NCBI GenBank assembly: GCA_030141605.1 | Contig: JAQGDQ010000043.1 | Coordinates: 1-62,000, forward strand | DNA length: 62,000 nt | DNA from: Tubiluchus corallicola | Lineage: Eukaryota > Priapulida > Priapulimorpha > Priapulimorphida > Tubiluchidae | Direction of reading: 5' to 3' | Shown here: one piece after another, positions 54,401-62,000 of the stretch | Numbering within the stretch: the first letter of the stretch is position 1 | How the letters are laid out: the number at the start of each line of letters is the position of its first letter | Position numbers and translations under genes: made by a program | Notes under the pieces: model-generated | What the model was told of the DNA's origin: nothing | Seen by the model: only the letters and a program-made list of their open reading frames with translations | Database searches by the model: none

Positions 54401-55798
54401 CTAGCACTACTTCATTATTTCTCTCAATTGATTTGATTTGTCCACGGATGAATAATCGTACTCATCCTGCATGTTCTATGAGAAAAGAGGTAGCCTGATT
54501 TTGAAAAGATGTTATCATTAGGAAGAGTGTATGGGAAATTGTTGATGAAGAACAATATGCTAATTGTAAAAAACATTTAATTAATAAATTTTTATTTAAG
54601 CGTTCCTATGTTTGTTCTTATGCTACAGGTATACAGTAAAGATTTGACAGAGCAGTAATCCATATGTACTGACATGAGTAATAAAATTGGAATTTGCTGA
54701 AAAATAATATGGTTGCTATTGAATTTGGTTCGCTAGTCCTTATAAACATCATGTACAGAGATTCTTAAAAATCAAAATGCTCAACAAATGATGTATTTGT
54801 GATATTCTGACGTAATTTTTCAGTGGTTTCAAACTTGGCGATAATTTAGGGCAGTGTATTGGGACCGCTTTCTTGGAAATCGGAACGTTGGAGTAACTGC
54901 CATGATAACTGATCAATTTGATTACCTATGAATCATGCAATGTTAGAAAATAATCATTACCTTATTCAAGAATACCCTATCCGAAGGTGTTCTAGAGGTA
55001 ACTATCTGTAAACGGTCCTGTCTCAAATACCTTTTGAAACCGTCAACTGATGAAGCACTGATGGTAGATGATAGAAGTCGATCCCATAACTGAATTACAC
55101 CTTGCTCAAAAAAGTGAGATCTGATGTTGGTTCTAGATTGTACTGAATAACATTGCGCATGCTAAAATAGAGACGTGTTACTGTTTTTCGTGGAATAGTC
55201 ATTACTACACACAGAATGCTTGGTTTTGGTTCAGCTTTGCAGAGTCATTTATATTTGTCTTATAGGTTTGATATCGTCATCACTGTTGTCACCGTCTTGA
55301 TTAGCATCACTATCATATAACGACTTATTTCATTTTTATACATAACTTGCTTTAATCCTGAATTGTGTCTTGGGTTTTTAGACCGAAAAGATTCTCACAA
55401 TATAGCTGTTGTCTAGCGTTTCAGTGTATCAGCAGAAGTTTCTTACAACAATGTCTGGAGTTAACCGATTTCAATTCTAATATACGGAATAAATTTGCAC
55501 TCATTGTGTTTTTTTCAAGTAAATTAGATAAAAAGTATGATTGTAACCTAATTATCAGTGAACTTGGATTCAAACTAGGTGCTTATTCATACTAGCTAAA
55601 TACGTTTCTGCAGGTACTCAAACTTTCATTGCCCTCTGGTACCATTCTAAGTTCACTCTTCACTCTAAGTCTCTGTTTTTTGTCATCGATATTGGCTCAT
55701 AAGTTAACTTCAGAATATACAGTTAATTCTTTGATTTAAGCATTATGGTAATTTAGTTAAGTAATTATTAGTTAATAAATGTTTTTATTTACTTTCAG
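54401..55798. other. Intronic or upstream flank of the first TCF exon found
   Basis: AT-rich; ends in the pyrimidine tract and acceptor of TCF exon a. The preceding exon must lie further left, probably outside the window. Confidence 0.65.
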
Positions 55799-55910
55799 CA
55801 TGCCCGGCACCCGCACAGTCCATTATTTATGTACAACAATCATGATGCCTTTGCACAACCACCTCCAGCTCATATGGGTATTCCTCCGGTTGCTTTTGAC
55901 CCCAAAACAG
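55799..55910 (+). CDS. TCF: TCF exon a: central region with the DPKTG motif
   Basis: Starts in phase 0 after a good acceptor (pyrimidine-rich tract ending actttcag) and ends one base into a glycine codon before gtataa. It encodes 37 residues beginning [14 protein letters not shown], through [17 protein letters not shown]. This matches the TCF/LEF segment just upstream of the vertebrate GIPRPPH stretch; DPKTG is a family hallmark. The region belongs to the context-dependent regulatory and Groucho-interacting middle of the protein. The initiator methionine is upstream. I looked for the preceding exon (family motif ending KVPVV) in the 55.8 kb to the left and did not recognise it. Confidence 0.93.
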
Positions 55911-55944
55911 GTATAAAGAGTTAAAAGATTTTAACAAATTTGCA

Positions 55945-55994
<50 letters not shown>

Positions 55995-58900
55995 TATTAA
56001 ATTCTACACAAAATGTAATTTATATATATATATATATATATTACATTTTGTGTAGAATTTAATTGATTATTTCATATAAGTGTATAAGTACTAGGCTAAC
56101 TGTTATCTTATGACGTAAACAATTTCGTCATTTCTTTGATCAGTTTTTGCTGTATTATTTTTAGTAAATGCCTGCTGGTCTCCAGCTCATGCTGTGAAAC
56201 ATGTGAACTTTTATATTTCCACATTTAAATTTATTATTTAGGAAGGAATTCTGCATTTGATACTTGACTTATTGTTGTGTAACTGAAACATAAGCTAATT
56301 TGGATCTGTTCATTTGTAACAAATTATTAGATGAAATATCTAATAGTGTATTAATAATTGCACTGTGGTATAATATGTCCATGGTATAATAATGAGTTCG
56401 ATGTATTATGGTAAATTATTGAATAAAATACATCAGGAATAATAAACGTAAGTAATTATGCTGCAACATTAATGGATGACACATTAGTATTGACATTACA
56501 CAGAACAGACATTCGCTATGTTCTGTCACCCTTTTTAGAATTGCACCCTTTCATGTTAAAGTATGGATATTTGCCATGCGTAGTCAATGTATGAGAGAGT
56601 TTTTTATCACTATGTTAAAGGACAGCAACCTACCATATTAAAGCATAGACATTTATCATGCATTTACAGGGCTGGCTAGGCAAATGTACATACCCCCACT
56701 CGCACAAGGGCAGTACCCCGGTTTATATCCTGATATGCCCTTCCCGCCTATGCAATGGTAAGTTTAATGTTTTAACAGATGTTTTAGCTATCTTGTTGCC
56801 TCTTTGCACAATCTTACACTTGTATATTTTAAATTGGCATTATTACTATAACAGTAGACATAGTTATATAATTGCACTTACATTTTAGAATTTAGTGGAT
56901 GTTGCTGTATCAAATTTATTTATAGTCTAAACTCTAGAGTGTGATTTTATTTAATTTTGTTTCTGTAGATTGTTAAACCTGTGGTTTGATTGATATGCCA
57001 TGAATGATATTAGCATTTTTTGTGACAGTGATTATAACAAACATTGTTCATTAAGTTTGCTGTGAAAAGCTGACGGTCTGGGCCTTTTTGTGTGCACTTT
57101 TTTTGGACAAATGAAGATATAAAATTGATGTGTTATGTCTGCCTGTTTCATAGGTGTATCATTGACAAATTTCTGTGTGGAAAAAGCGAATAAGCCTGCC
57201 AATGTAATTTTAAATGAAAATAGGATGATTTTTCGTATCACATCCCATTTTGAAGTACGGTAGAAAGTATACATTTTAACACCTATAATAATGCTAAAGC
57301 ATTTCTGATAATTAAATAATTGGTTAGATACTTAATTAATGACTTATGAGAGCAACTAGTGGTGATATCACAACTAAATGTAATTTTCAACCGCCCAGAC
57401 ATTCATGAACATGTTGCACGTGTTTGGGAAGGTGAAATTGAAGTACAGTACTGCTGTACAACATTCAGCGTGATTTACAAAAGCTTAGAAAATTTTAAGT
57501 TTTAAATTCAAATTTCAAGTTTACTGCTGTGCTCATGGATGAGCTCTCGATCGACATACTACGTCATAACCAAACACTTTTGAACTGTGAGGTACAGCAT
57601 CTGTTTTTTGTGTGGGTGCTAGTGCCATCTTACCAACGTAAGAGCAAAGAACTACCCGTGCGAATGCAAAATTACGTTTCTGTGGTAATAATTCTTTCAC
57701 GTAAGTCATTCTTGAAAAAAATAGTGTGTTCCTTCTTGATATTTTATAGATTAGGTTGTTTTGAGTTATAGTTTTGGATTGAGTCTGGTTTTCCTTTAAC
57801 ATTCTTGTCAATTTTTTTTGCTCAGATCAGATATTTATATTTAATAAACTACATTGTTTGTACTAGGATGGATACGGCACTTGCATTTCAGAGCCCTGGT
57901 GTTTTGCTAATATACAACTTGTAAGCATGGCTTCCGTTCAGCAATTACAATATAGTTTTACAATTATTGCACCAAGTGACTGATGTGCATTGTACTGTCA
58001 TCACTTGTTTAACTATATTGTATTGTATGCGGATTATTTTGTTTGCATGGCTGAATGAAAACTTTTTTGAATGCAGAACAATTGTTTGCATTGTTTCTGT
58101 GTACGTTATTTTCTCAAACTACTTCTTAAATGAGGAGAGAATTTCTTATAAAATTCCATGTTTGGGTTACCTTTACACGCACACAAACTTCCCATAACAG
58201 CAAATAGTGTAATTGTTGGGGAACCTTCCGGTACCTGTCTTTACTGTCAGGCAAAAAAATGTACCATGTCAAACTGCTGTTAAAGGATTTCTAGATTCAT
58301 ATATGTGAACGTGTGCTTAATTTTACTTGTATACTGAGAGTATAAAGTTGCACTACTCTTATGGAAATAACCTGACAGAAGACACTTGAGGTCATGTGTT
58401 CAAAATTATAGTTCAAAATTTGCATGCACTCATTATTTTTCAATTGCATGAATTTCTTATTGCATGAACAATAACAGAAATTTCTTGTTGTTATTCGGTT
58501 TGTCATTGAGTTTTCAGAATAACTAAGAGTGCTGCTTCTATTGCTGTACACCAGTTTTATTATTATAAATGTGCTTTGTAGTTAAAATCTTGTTACTTTT
58601 ATGTACGATTTATTATCTATTGTTCTTGTATGCTTACGAGATATACATAATTCAAAACTTGACAATGTAAAAATATAAAATGTGGCAGCAGTTAAGCAAA
58701 TAATCGTCATTAATTAAATATAGTAATGAGTTTTTTGTTTTTTATTATTAATTACTAATTAAAATGAAATTAAAACTAACTATAAATTAATTTCTTATAA
58801 TTTGTTTCAGAAACCATTTATGTTTTAATAATTTTACTAAACTATGGAAAACATGCATTCTATGTTGTGAAGCAACTTTTGATTTGTAGAAGTTGTTACA

Positions 58901-60809
58901 TATAGTTGTCATGTCATGTGAAACTTTTGAAATCATTTTGTACAATATATTAGCTTTATAACAATAAAATTAATTTGTGGGTTCAGAACATGACTATCTA
59001 AACTAGAAGGTTCTTGTATTCTTTAAACAAAGACATCGTTTTTAATATATACTGGAGTGTTTGCTGCAAATATTTTGTTGCCTAATTTCTCAAATGTCTT
59101 TTGCACTTCAGAAAGATCGCTTAGCTTGTTATTATTTTTGCAGGCATACGTCATCTATGTATCCTGTGTCATCGTCATTTAGAAGTAGTTATCCAGGTAG
59201 TCTACATGTTAATACTGCAAATTTGCCTAGGTAAGTAAACCTCATGTCATAACTGTAAATTTACTAAGAAAAATTAGTTATTTATGTAGTTTTTAGGTTG
59301 GCATTAAGTTATCTAAGTATGTTGAAACTTTGCAATATAATGCTGCAAACTAGTGGTACAAAACCAGGGTTTTTCTGTAAATCTTTTAATCAGATTACTT
59401 GTCGATTCGAGAATCGATTTTTCAGGCTTACAAATTTAGTTAACTGAACGTAGTTCTTTGTACTCGTTAAAGCCATGTTCATGTGAAAATTTTTCTAATA
59501 ACTGTGAATTTAGTGCAATACCAAATTATTAACATGTATTTTGGGGCTAAAATCAGAATCTTCACTGTGTAACTCACGTACTAATTGTCTGGCTAGTAAG
59601 ACACTTAGATATGAACTAAATTGGTATAATCTGTTTGCGCTGAGACACTATGCTGTCACAGCCTGTCTACTCGAGTTTACAAATTTCGCGAAGCAGATTA
59701 TTTATTCGGGGACAGCGTAACTGTTTCCAAGAGCTGCGCACTTTAGTTCAATTAATTGAACATGTAAACTTTTCAAAAGTTCCTTAAAAAGAATTTTTTA
59801 TACAAAACAGTTAAGCTATTTAGTTATTTTATAATTGATTCTCGGAATTGGGAGCTTTCATCAATTTAATCGATGTTTCATCCTACTAGTTCTGCAAATT
59901 TATCAAGAAGAGCAAGATTGTTTGATGTTCTAATTTGTTATCTGACAAGAATAGTTTGCAGCTTAATCACTTGTTATAATTACAGGTATAGTCCTCCAGG
60001 TATACTGCCTTCATCACCAGGTATGCCACCATCTCATCATCATGGGATTCCACATCCAGCCATTGTTACTCCAGGACCAAAGCAGGAGATCCATCCGCAG
60101 GATACACATAGGTAAAGTAAAAATTAAGTTTCCGGTGCAGAGCCAAGTTTAGTCTGCAGACTTTCCTTTGTTTCAATTATATTTGGTTTCCAAATGTAAT
60201 AATCATGGGCTAATTCTTTCCCCATCTCAGAAAAAAACAATTGTGTGTTTGAGTAATAGCTTATGTTTACATTTCGTTTTTTAAAACTTCTGGGGTAATC
60301 TTGTGTGAGGACTCTGGGGGAAATTCTGCCGTCATATTTTAGGTAAATATAAATAAACTCTTAGTTTATTATACCAGTCTTTCTTGTCACAAATGAAACA
60401 GGTATGAAACAAATTAAGAACTAAATAGGATATAAAAAATTACTGTATTGTGAGCTTTTATTAAGACAAGATGGTAATAAGGATGAAGTGCACAAAAAAA
60501 TTTTTTGCTACTTTTTTGTCTTCATATGATTTTTGTGGTATTAATTATTTTTATCATTTTAGGAACTCATTAATATTGAATCCTGACCACCATCCTTGCG
60601 GGCAACCAAATACTTCACAGCATCACCACCAGGGGATGCCACCAAATTCGCAGTCGACACCATCTGGTGCTAAGGCAGACAAAAAGAAAACTCATATTAA
60701 AAAGCCTCTAAATGCTTTCATGTTATACATGAAAGAAATGCGAGCACAGGTTGTGGCCGAGTGTACACTGAAAGAAAGTGCGGCTATTAACCAAATCTTA
60801 GGCAGACGG
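55799..60809 (+). CDS. TCF: TCF/LEF transcription factor, internal part (five exons, 220 codons)
   Basis: DNA-binding effector of canonical Wnt signalling; the family binds CTTTGWW sites through an HMG box and recruits beta-catenin or Groucho. Joining 55799-55910, 56670-56757, 59144-59230, 59986-60111 and 60563-60809 (112, 88, 87, 126 and 247 nt) gives 660 nt with no stop, and every junction is GT-AG. Residues 1-137 are the proline-rich central region (FDPKTG near 33-38, [28 protein letters not shown]); residues 182-220 begin the HMG box ([17 protein letters not shown] to ILGRR). From memory of vertebrate TCF7L2, introns fall at the same places: within DPKTG, within the W codon, within the R codon and after ILGRR. 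The gene is partial: the beta-catenin-binding exons were not found and the second half of the HMG box is off the right edge. Family assignment is very secure; which paralogue or taxon is not. Confidence 0.97.
55947..55987. repeat. (TA)n microsatellite
   Basis: Uninterrupted AT/TA dinucleotide run just inside the TCF intron, immediately left of the inverted repeat at 55997-56062. Confidence 0.95.
55997..56062. repeat. Perfect 22-bp inverted repeat with TA loop
   Basis: Arms 55997-56018 and 56041-56062 are exact reverse complements (left arm begins ttaaattctacacaaaatg); the 22-nt spacer is itself almost all TA. It can extrude as a cruciform in DNA or form a stable hairpin in the TCF pre-mRNA, about 90 nt downstream of a 5' splice site. 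Confidence 0.93.
56670..56757 (+). CDS. TCF: TCF exon b: proline-rich linker ending at MQW
   Basis: Follows the acceptor catttacag and ends two bases into a tryptophan codon at a strong donor, gtaagt. The split glycine codon from exon a is completed here, giving [15 protein letters not shown], then [14 protein letters not shown] and W. Vertebrate TCF7L2 has a similarly placed proline/tyrosine-rich exon ending in GW. Little primary sequence is conserved, so frame continuity and splice-site quality carry the call. Confidence 0.9.
56758..59143 (+). other. TCF intron b-c (2.4 kb) holding a dispersed repeat
   Basis: GT-AG intron in phase 2. Its middle third (57365-57795) is copy B of a dispersed repeat also found at 15360-15822. 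Open frames of 76-92 codons here are unrelated to TCF and include repeat sequence; none has a recognisable domain. Confidence 0.88.
57365..57795 (+). repeat. Dispersed repeat family, copy B (intronic)
   Basis: Alignable by eye with 15360-15822 along its length. Shared blocks in the same order: taattttcaac, the 15-mer tgttgcacgtgtttg (57412-57426), gctgtgctca (57526-57535), an aaaaaatagt block (about 57715) and a shared attgttttga-like end block (ggttgttttga here). Spacing agrees within a few bases to tens of bases. There is no long open frame with a known domain and no obvious terminal inverted repeat, so it may be a non-autonomous element. Confidence 0.75.
59144..59230 (+). CDS. TCF: TCF exon c: [13 protein letters not shown] segment
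   Basis: Acceptor tttttgcag, donor gtaagt. It completes the W codon, then encodes [19 protein letters not shown] and LHVNTANLP, and ends two bases into an arginine codon. This corresponds to the vertebrate GGFRHPYPTALTVNASMSR exon: aromatic-P, L-V-N and terminal R are kept. It lies in the repressor-binding and context-dependent region. Donor and acceptor phases match both neighbours. Confidence 0.92.
59231..59985 (+). other. TCF intron c-d (755 bp)
   Basis: GT-AG intron in phase 2, AT-rich. No repeat, motif cluster or coding sequence noticed. Confidence 0.88.
59986..60111 (+). CDS. TCF: TCF exon d: [10 protein letters not shown] motif
   Basis: Acceptor aattacag, donor gtaaag. After the split arginine it encodes [20 protein letters not shown], then [14 protein letters not shown] and IHPQDTH, ending two bases into an arginine codon. 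[10 protein letters not shown] followed by a KQE triplet is a strong TCF/LEF signature; in mammalian TCF7L2 the equivalent VKQE lysine is a reported SUMO site, but here proline replaces the hydrophobic residue, so modification is doubtful. A histidine triplet precedes the motif. Confidence 0.95.
60112..60562 (+). other. TCF intron d-e (451 bp)
   Basis: Short GT-AG intron in phase 2 ending in an AT-rich stretch before ttttag. Nothing else seen. Confidence 0.88.
60563..60809 (+). CDS. TCF: TCF exon e: linker and first half of HMG box
   Basis: Acceptor atcattttag, donor gtacgt. The first part is a weakly conserved Q/H/P/S-rich linker (residues 138-176 of the assembled fragment, with an HHH run). 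A lysine cluster DKKKTH leads into the HMG box at HIKKPLNAF. The box continues [30 protein letters not shown], covering helix 1 and most of helix 2 of the L-shaped minor-groove-binding fold. The exon stops after the second arginine of GRR, the conserved intron position; the expected next residues (WHAL...) must be in an exon right of the window. Threonine replaces the usual proline before HIKK. Confidence 0.98.
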
Positions 60810-60964
60810 GTACGTCAGCATCAGTTTAAGTACTCTTATTGTTAAGTTTTCTTGGTCGTGGTCATGATAGCTGCCATACACGACAGCAATACATGATGTT
60901 TGTTTTCTTCATTTTATGAGGTTTTCGTTGGCTCTGCAAAAGCTTGCAAGATTAAGCCACACAT

Positions 60965-60973
60965 GATCAAAGG
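60965..60973 (-). promoter_or_regulatory. Consensus TCF/LEF binding site in TCF intron
   Basis: gatcaaagg on the + strand is cctttgatc on the minus strand, the full high-affinity HMG-box site. It is 155 bp downstream of the HMG-encoding exon. A single 9-mer in 62 kb is not improbable by chance, so occupancy is speculative. Confidence 0.3.
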
Positions 60974-61019
60974 TCGACAAATAACTATAGTAGTGGAGTG
61001 CCAATTTTTGTGTGGACAC

Positions 61020-61640
61020 TAGGTATGTGTGCCACTACTTTTACAAGCCTATGAGTATCAAAAATGCATGGGTCTGCTGGTTGGCAGAGTCACCGACATT
61101 AGTTTGTTGCTATTTGTTGTGGACCCATTTTGCTTGCAGATCCAGCTGAGTTATGACCGCAACCGTCTATGGACTATTGCTTGGCGGGCCGGCTTCAAAG
61201 CAGGAATGCCACGCGTTCTGAGGCTTATTCTAATTTTTTTATACCCAAAACATGCACAGCTAGTTACTCATTATCCTCATTCACGCTCAAAACCACATAT
61301 TGATATTATGTGGTGGGCCCTGAAGGAGTTGAGGACACCGTTAATGATTATGCCCACCTGACCTGGCGATGTTGCAGAACCATTCTTTGCAGATTCTGCA
61401 GACCCCAAAAAAGCGGGTCTTCTCACCTCTCGCAGGCACTTTCATGTAATTAAAGTTGATAAAGCAACTGAACTTTGCCATTTTGAGTAATTTCATAACT
61501 CTCTGGTTATGGACGTGACTTAGTGTTTATTAGTTTGTGCAGTCCTGTGTAATGGCATTTTTATGCATACACCAGTTATACTTGCCTGCTGTTTTGTTTA
61601 GTTTTACGCTAAGCCCTGATGGGTTATACCTGGGTGTTTA
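61020..61640 (+). repeat. Repeat-like block of unknown type
   Basis: More GC-rich than its surroundings, with an open frame at 61029-61361 (110 codons; includes RNRLWTIAWRAGFKAG) and running into a (GTTTAA) tail at 61636-61659. The tail suggests a non-LTR-type or SINE insertion, but I do not recognise the open frame as any reverse transcriptase or other domain. It could equally be unique sequence. Confidence 0.3.
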
Positions 61641-61665
61641 AGTTTAAGTTTAAGTTTATTTATTT
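61560..61665 (+). mobile_element. Possible retroelement 3' tail with (GTTTAA)n
   Basis: Four tandem gtttaa-type units at 61636-61659 follow a moderately GC-rich stretch (gctaagccctgatgggt) and precede an AT-rich segment. Short 6-mer tails are typical of RTE/CR1-like LINE and SINE 3' ends. No target-site duplication was identified. Confidence 0.35.
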
Positions 61666-62000
61666 TTGTATAACATAAAACCTATGTTAATATGTTCTTG
61701 AATGCTGCACAGAAAAAATACATCAAACTAACAGTAAAATTACGATTTAAAATTTAAAACAGCTAAATAATACAAGATTTCACAAAACTTTATTGAAACT
61801 AAAATAAAAATGTAGAAAAAAATTACTCTATTATAAAATGGTTTATCAAACTGTTAGGAATTCGCACTACACTACATTCCATTTTGAAATATAAGAATCG
61901 CAGTAAAACCAAATGTTTCGGTCACACTAATAAGAATAGATTAGACTCCAAAATGTATTTAATTGTATGCTCGCACGCATAAATGCATTTTTAAAAAATG

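Larger units (their letters stand above)
55911..56669 (+). other. TCF intron a-b (759 bp)
   Basis: GT-AG intron that keeps phase 1. It opens with a TA tract and a long TA-looped inverted repeat (listed separately). The remainder is AT-rich with no coding signal. Confidence 0.9.
60810..62000 (+). other. Start of the intron inside the HMG box
   Basis: Begins gtacgt after the ILGRR codons. No exon encoding the second half of the HMG box (WHAL, KYYELARKER, GWSARDNYG) is visible before the window ends, so the intron exceeds 1.19 kb. It holds a consensus TCF site at 60965-60973 and a repeat-like block at about 61020-61665. Confidence 0.85.

Noticed and set aside
57529-57811. 80- and 92-codon frames inside the TCF intron as alternative TCF exons
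   Set aside because: They lie in the dispersed repeat copy and share nothing with TCF proteins.

Overview
The window is animal nuclear DNA: AT-rich, intron-rich and almost entirely non-coding. The only coding sequence I can support is an internal piece of a TCF/LEF transcription factor gene (the HMG-box effector of Wnt/beta-catenin signalling) on the + strand. Five consecutive exons lie at 55799-55910, 56670-56757, 59144-59230, 59986-60111 and 60563-60809. They have GT-AG borders, keep one reading frame, and encode 220 residues that end inside the HMG box at ILGRR. Exons for the rest of the HMG box and the C-terminus lie beyond the right edge. The N-terminal exons, including the beta-catenin-binding domain, were not found. 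The protein is clearly metazoan. Its divergent linkers and compact proline/histidine-rich exons suggest an invertebrate, possibly a lophotrochozoan, but I cannot place it further.

Positions 1-55798 form a gene desert. Every open frame there is short, lacks recognisable domains, often overlaps frames on the other strand, and is what chance gives in this composition. Given the downstream gene, the simplest reading is a very large 5' intron of the TCF gene and/or its upstream flank. Scattered through it are CpG- and motif-rich islands that look like cis-regulatory elements: 8990-9560, 11760-12060 (perfect RFX X-box palindrome), 14098-14206 (CRE and E-boxes), 20780-20985, 23739-23990 (nuclear-receptor half-sites plus a POU-type palindrome), 28440-29075, 44085-44275, 47905-48020, 51110-51370 and 54195-54400. 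These are inferences from composition and motifs; conservation was not tested.

Repeats are of several kinds. There is an 82-copy CT microsatellite (19847-20010), a 59-bp minisatellite of about seven copies (34277-34696), a compound TA/CA microsatellite (25187-25260) and TA tracts. Two long perfect inverted repeats are centred on TA tracts (40213-40254 and 55997-56062). One previously unrecognised dispersed repeat family has two diverged copies in the same orientation, at 15360-15822 in the desert and 57365-57795 in a TCF intron. A tRNA-like SINE-type sequence lies on the minus strand near 33456-33526, and four stretches resemble 3' tails of non-LTR elements or SINEs (17904-18020, 39421-39520, 40954-41100, 61560-61665).

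I found no bacterial-style system, CRISPR array, rRNA, intact tRNA or intact transposase/reverse-transcriptase gene. The most checkable new items are the dispersed repeat pair, the TA-centred hairpins, and the palindrome-bearing candidate enhancers of the TCF locus.
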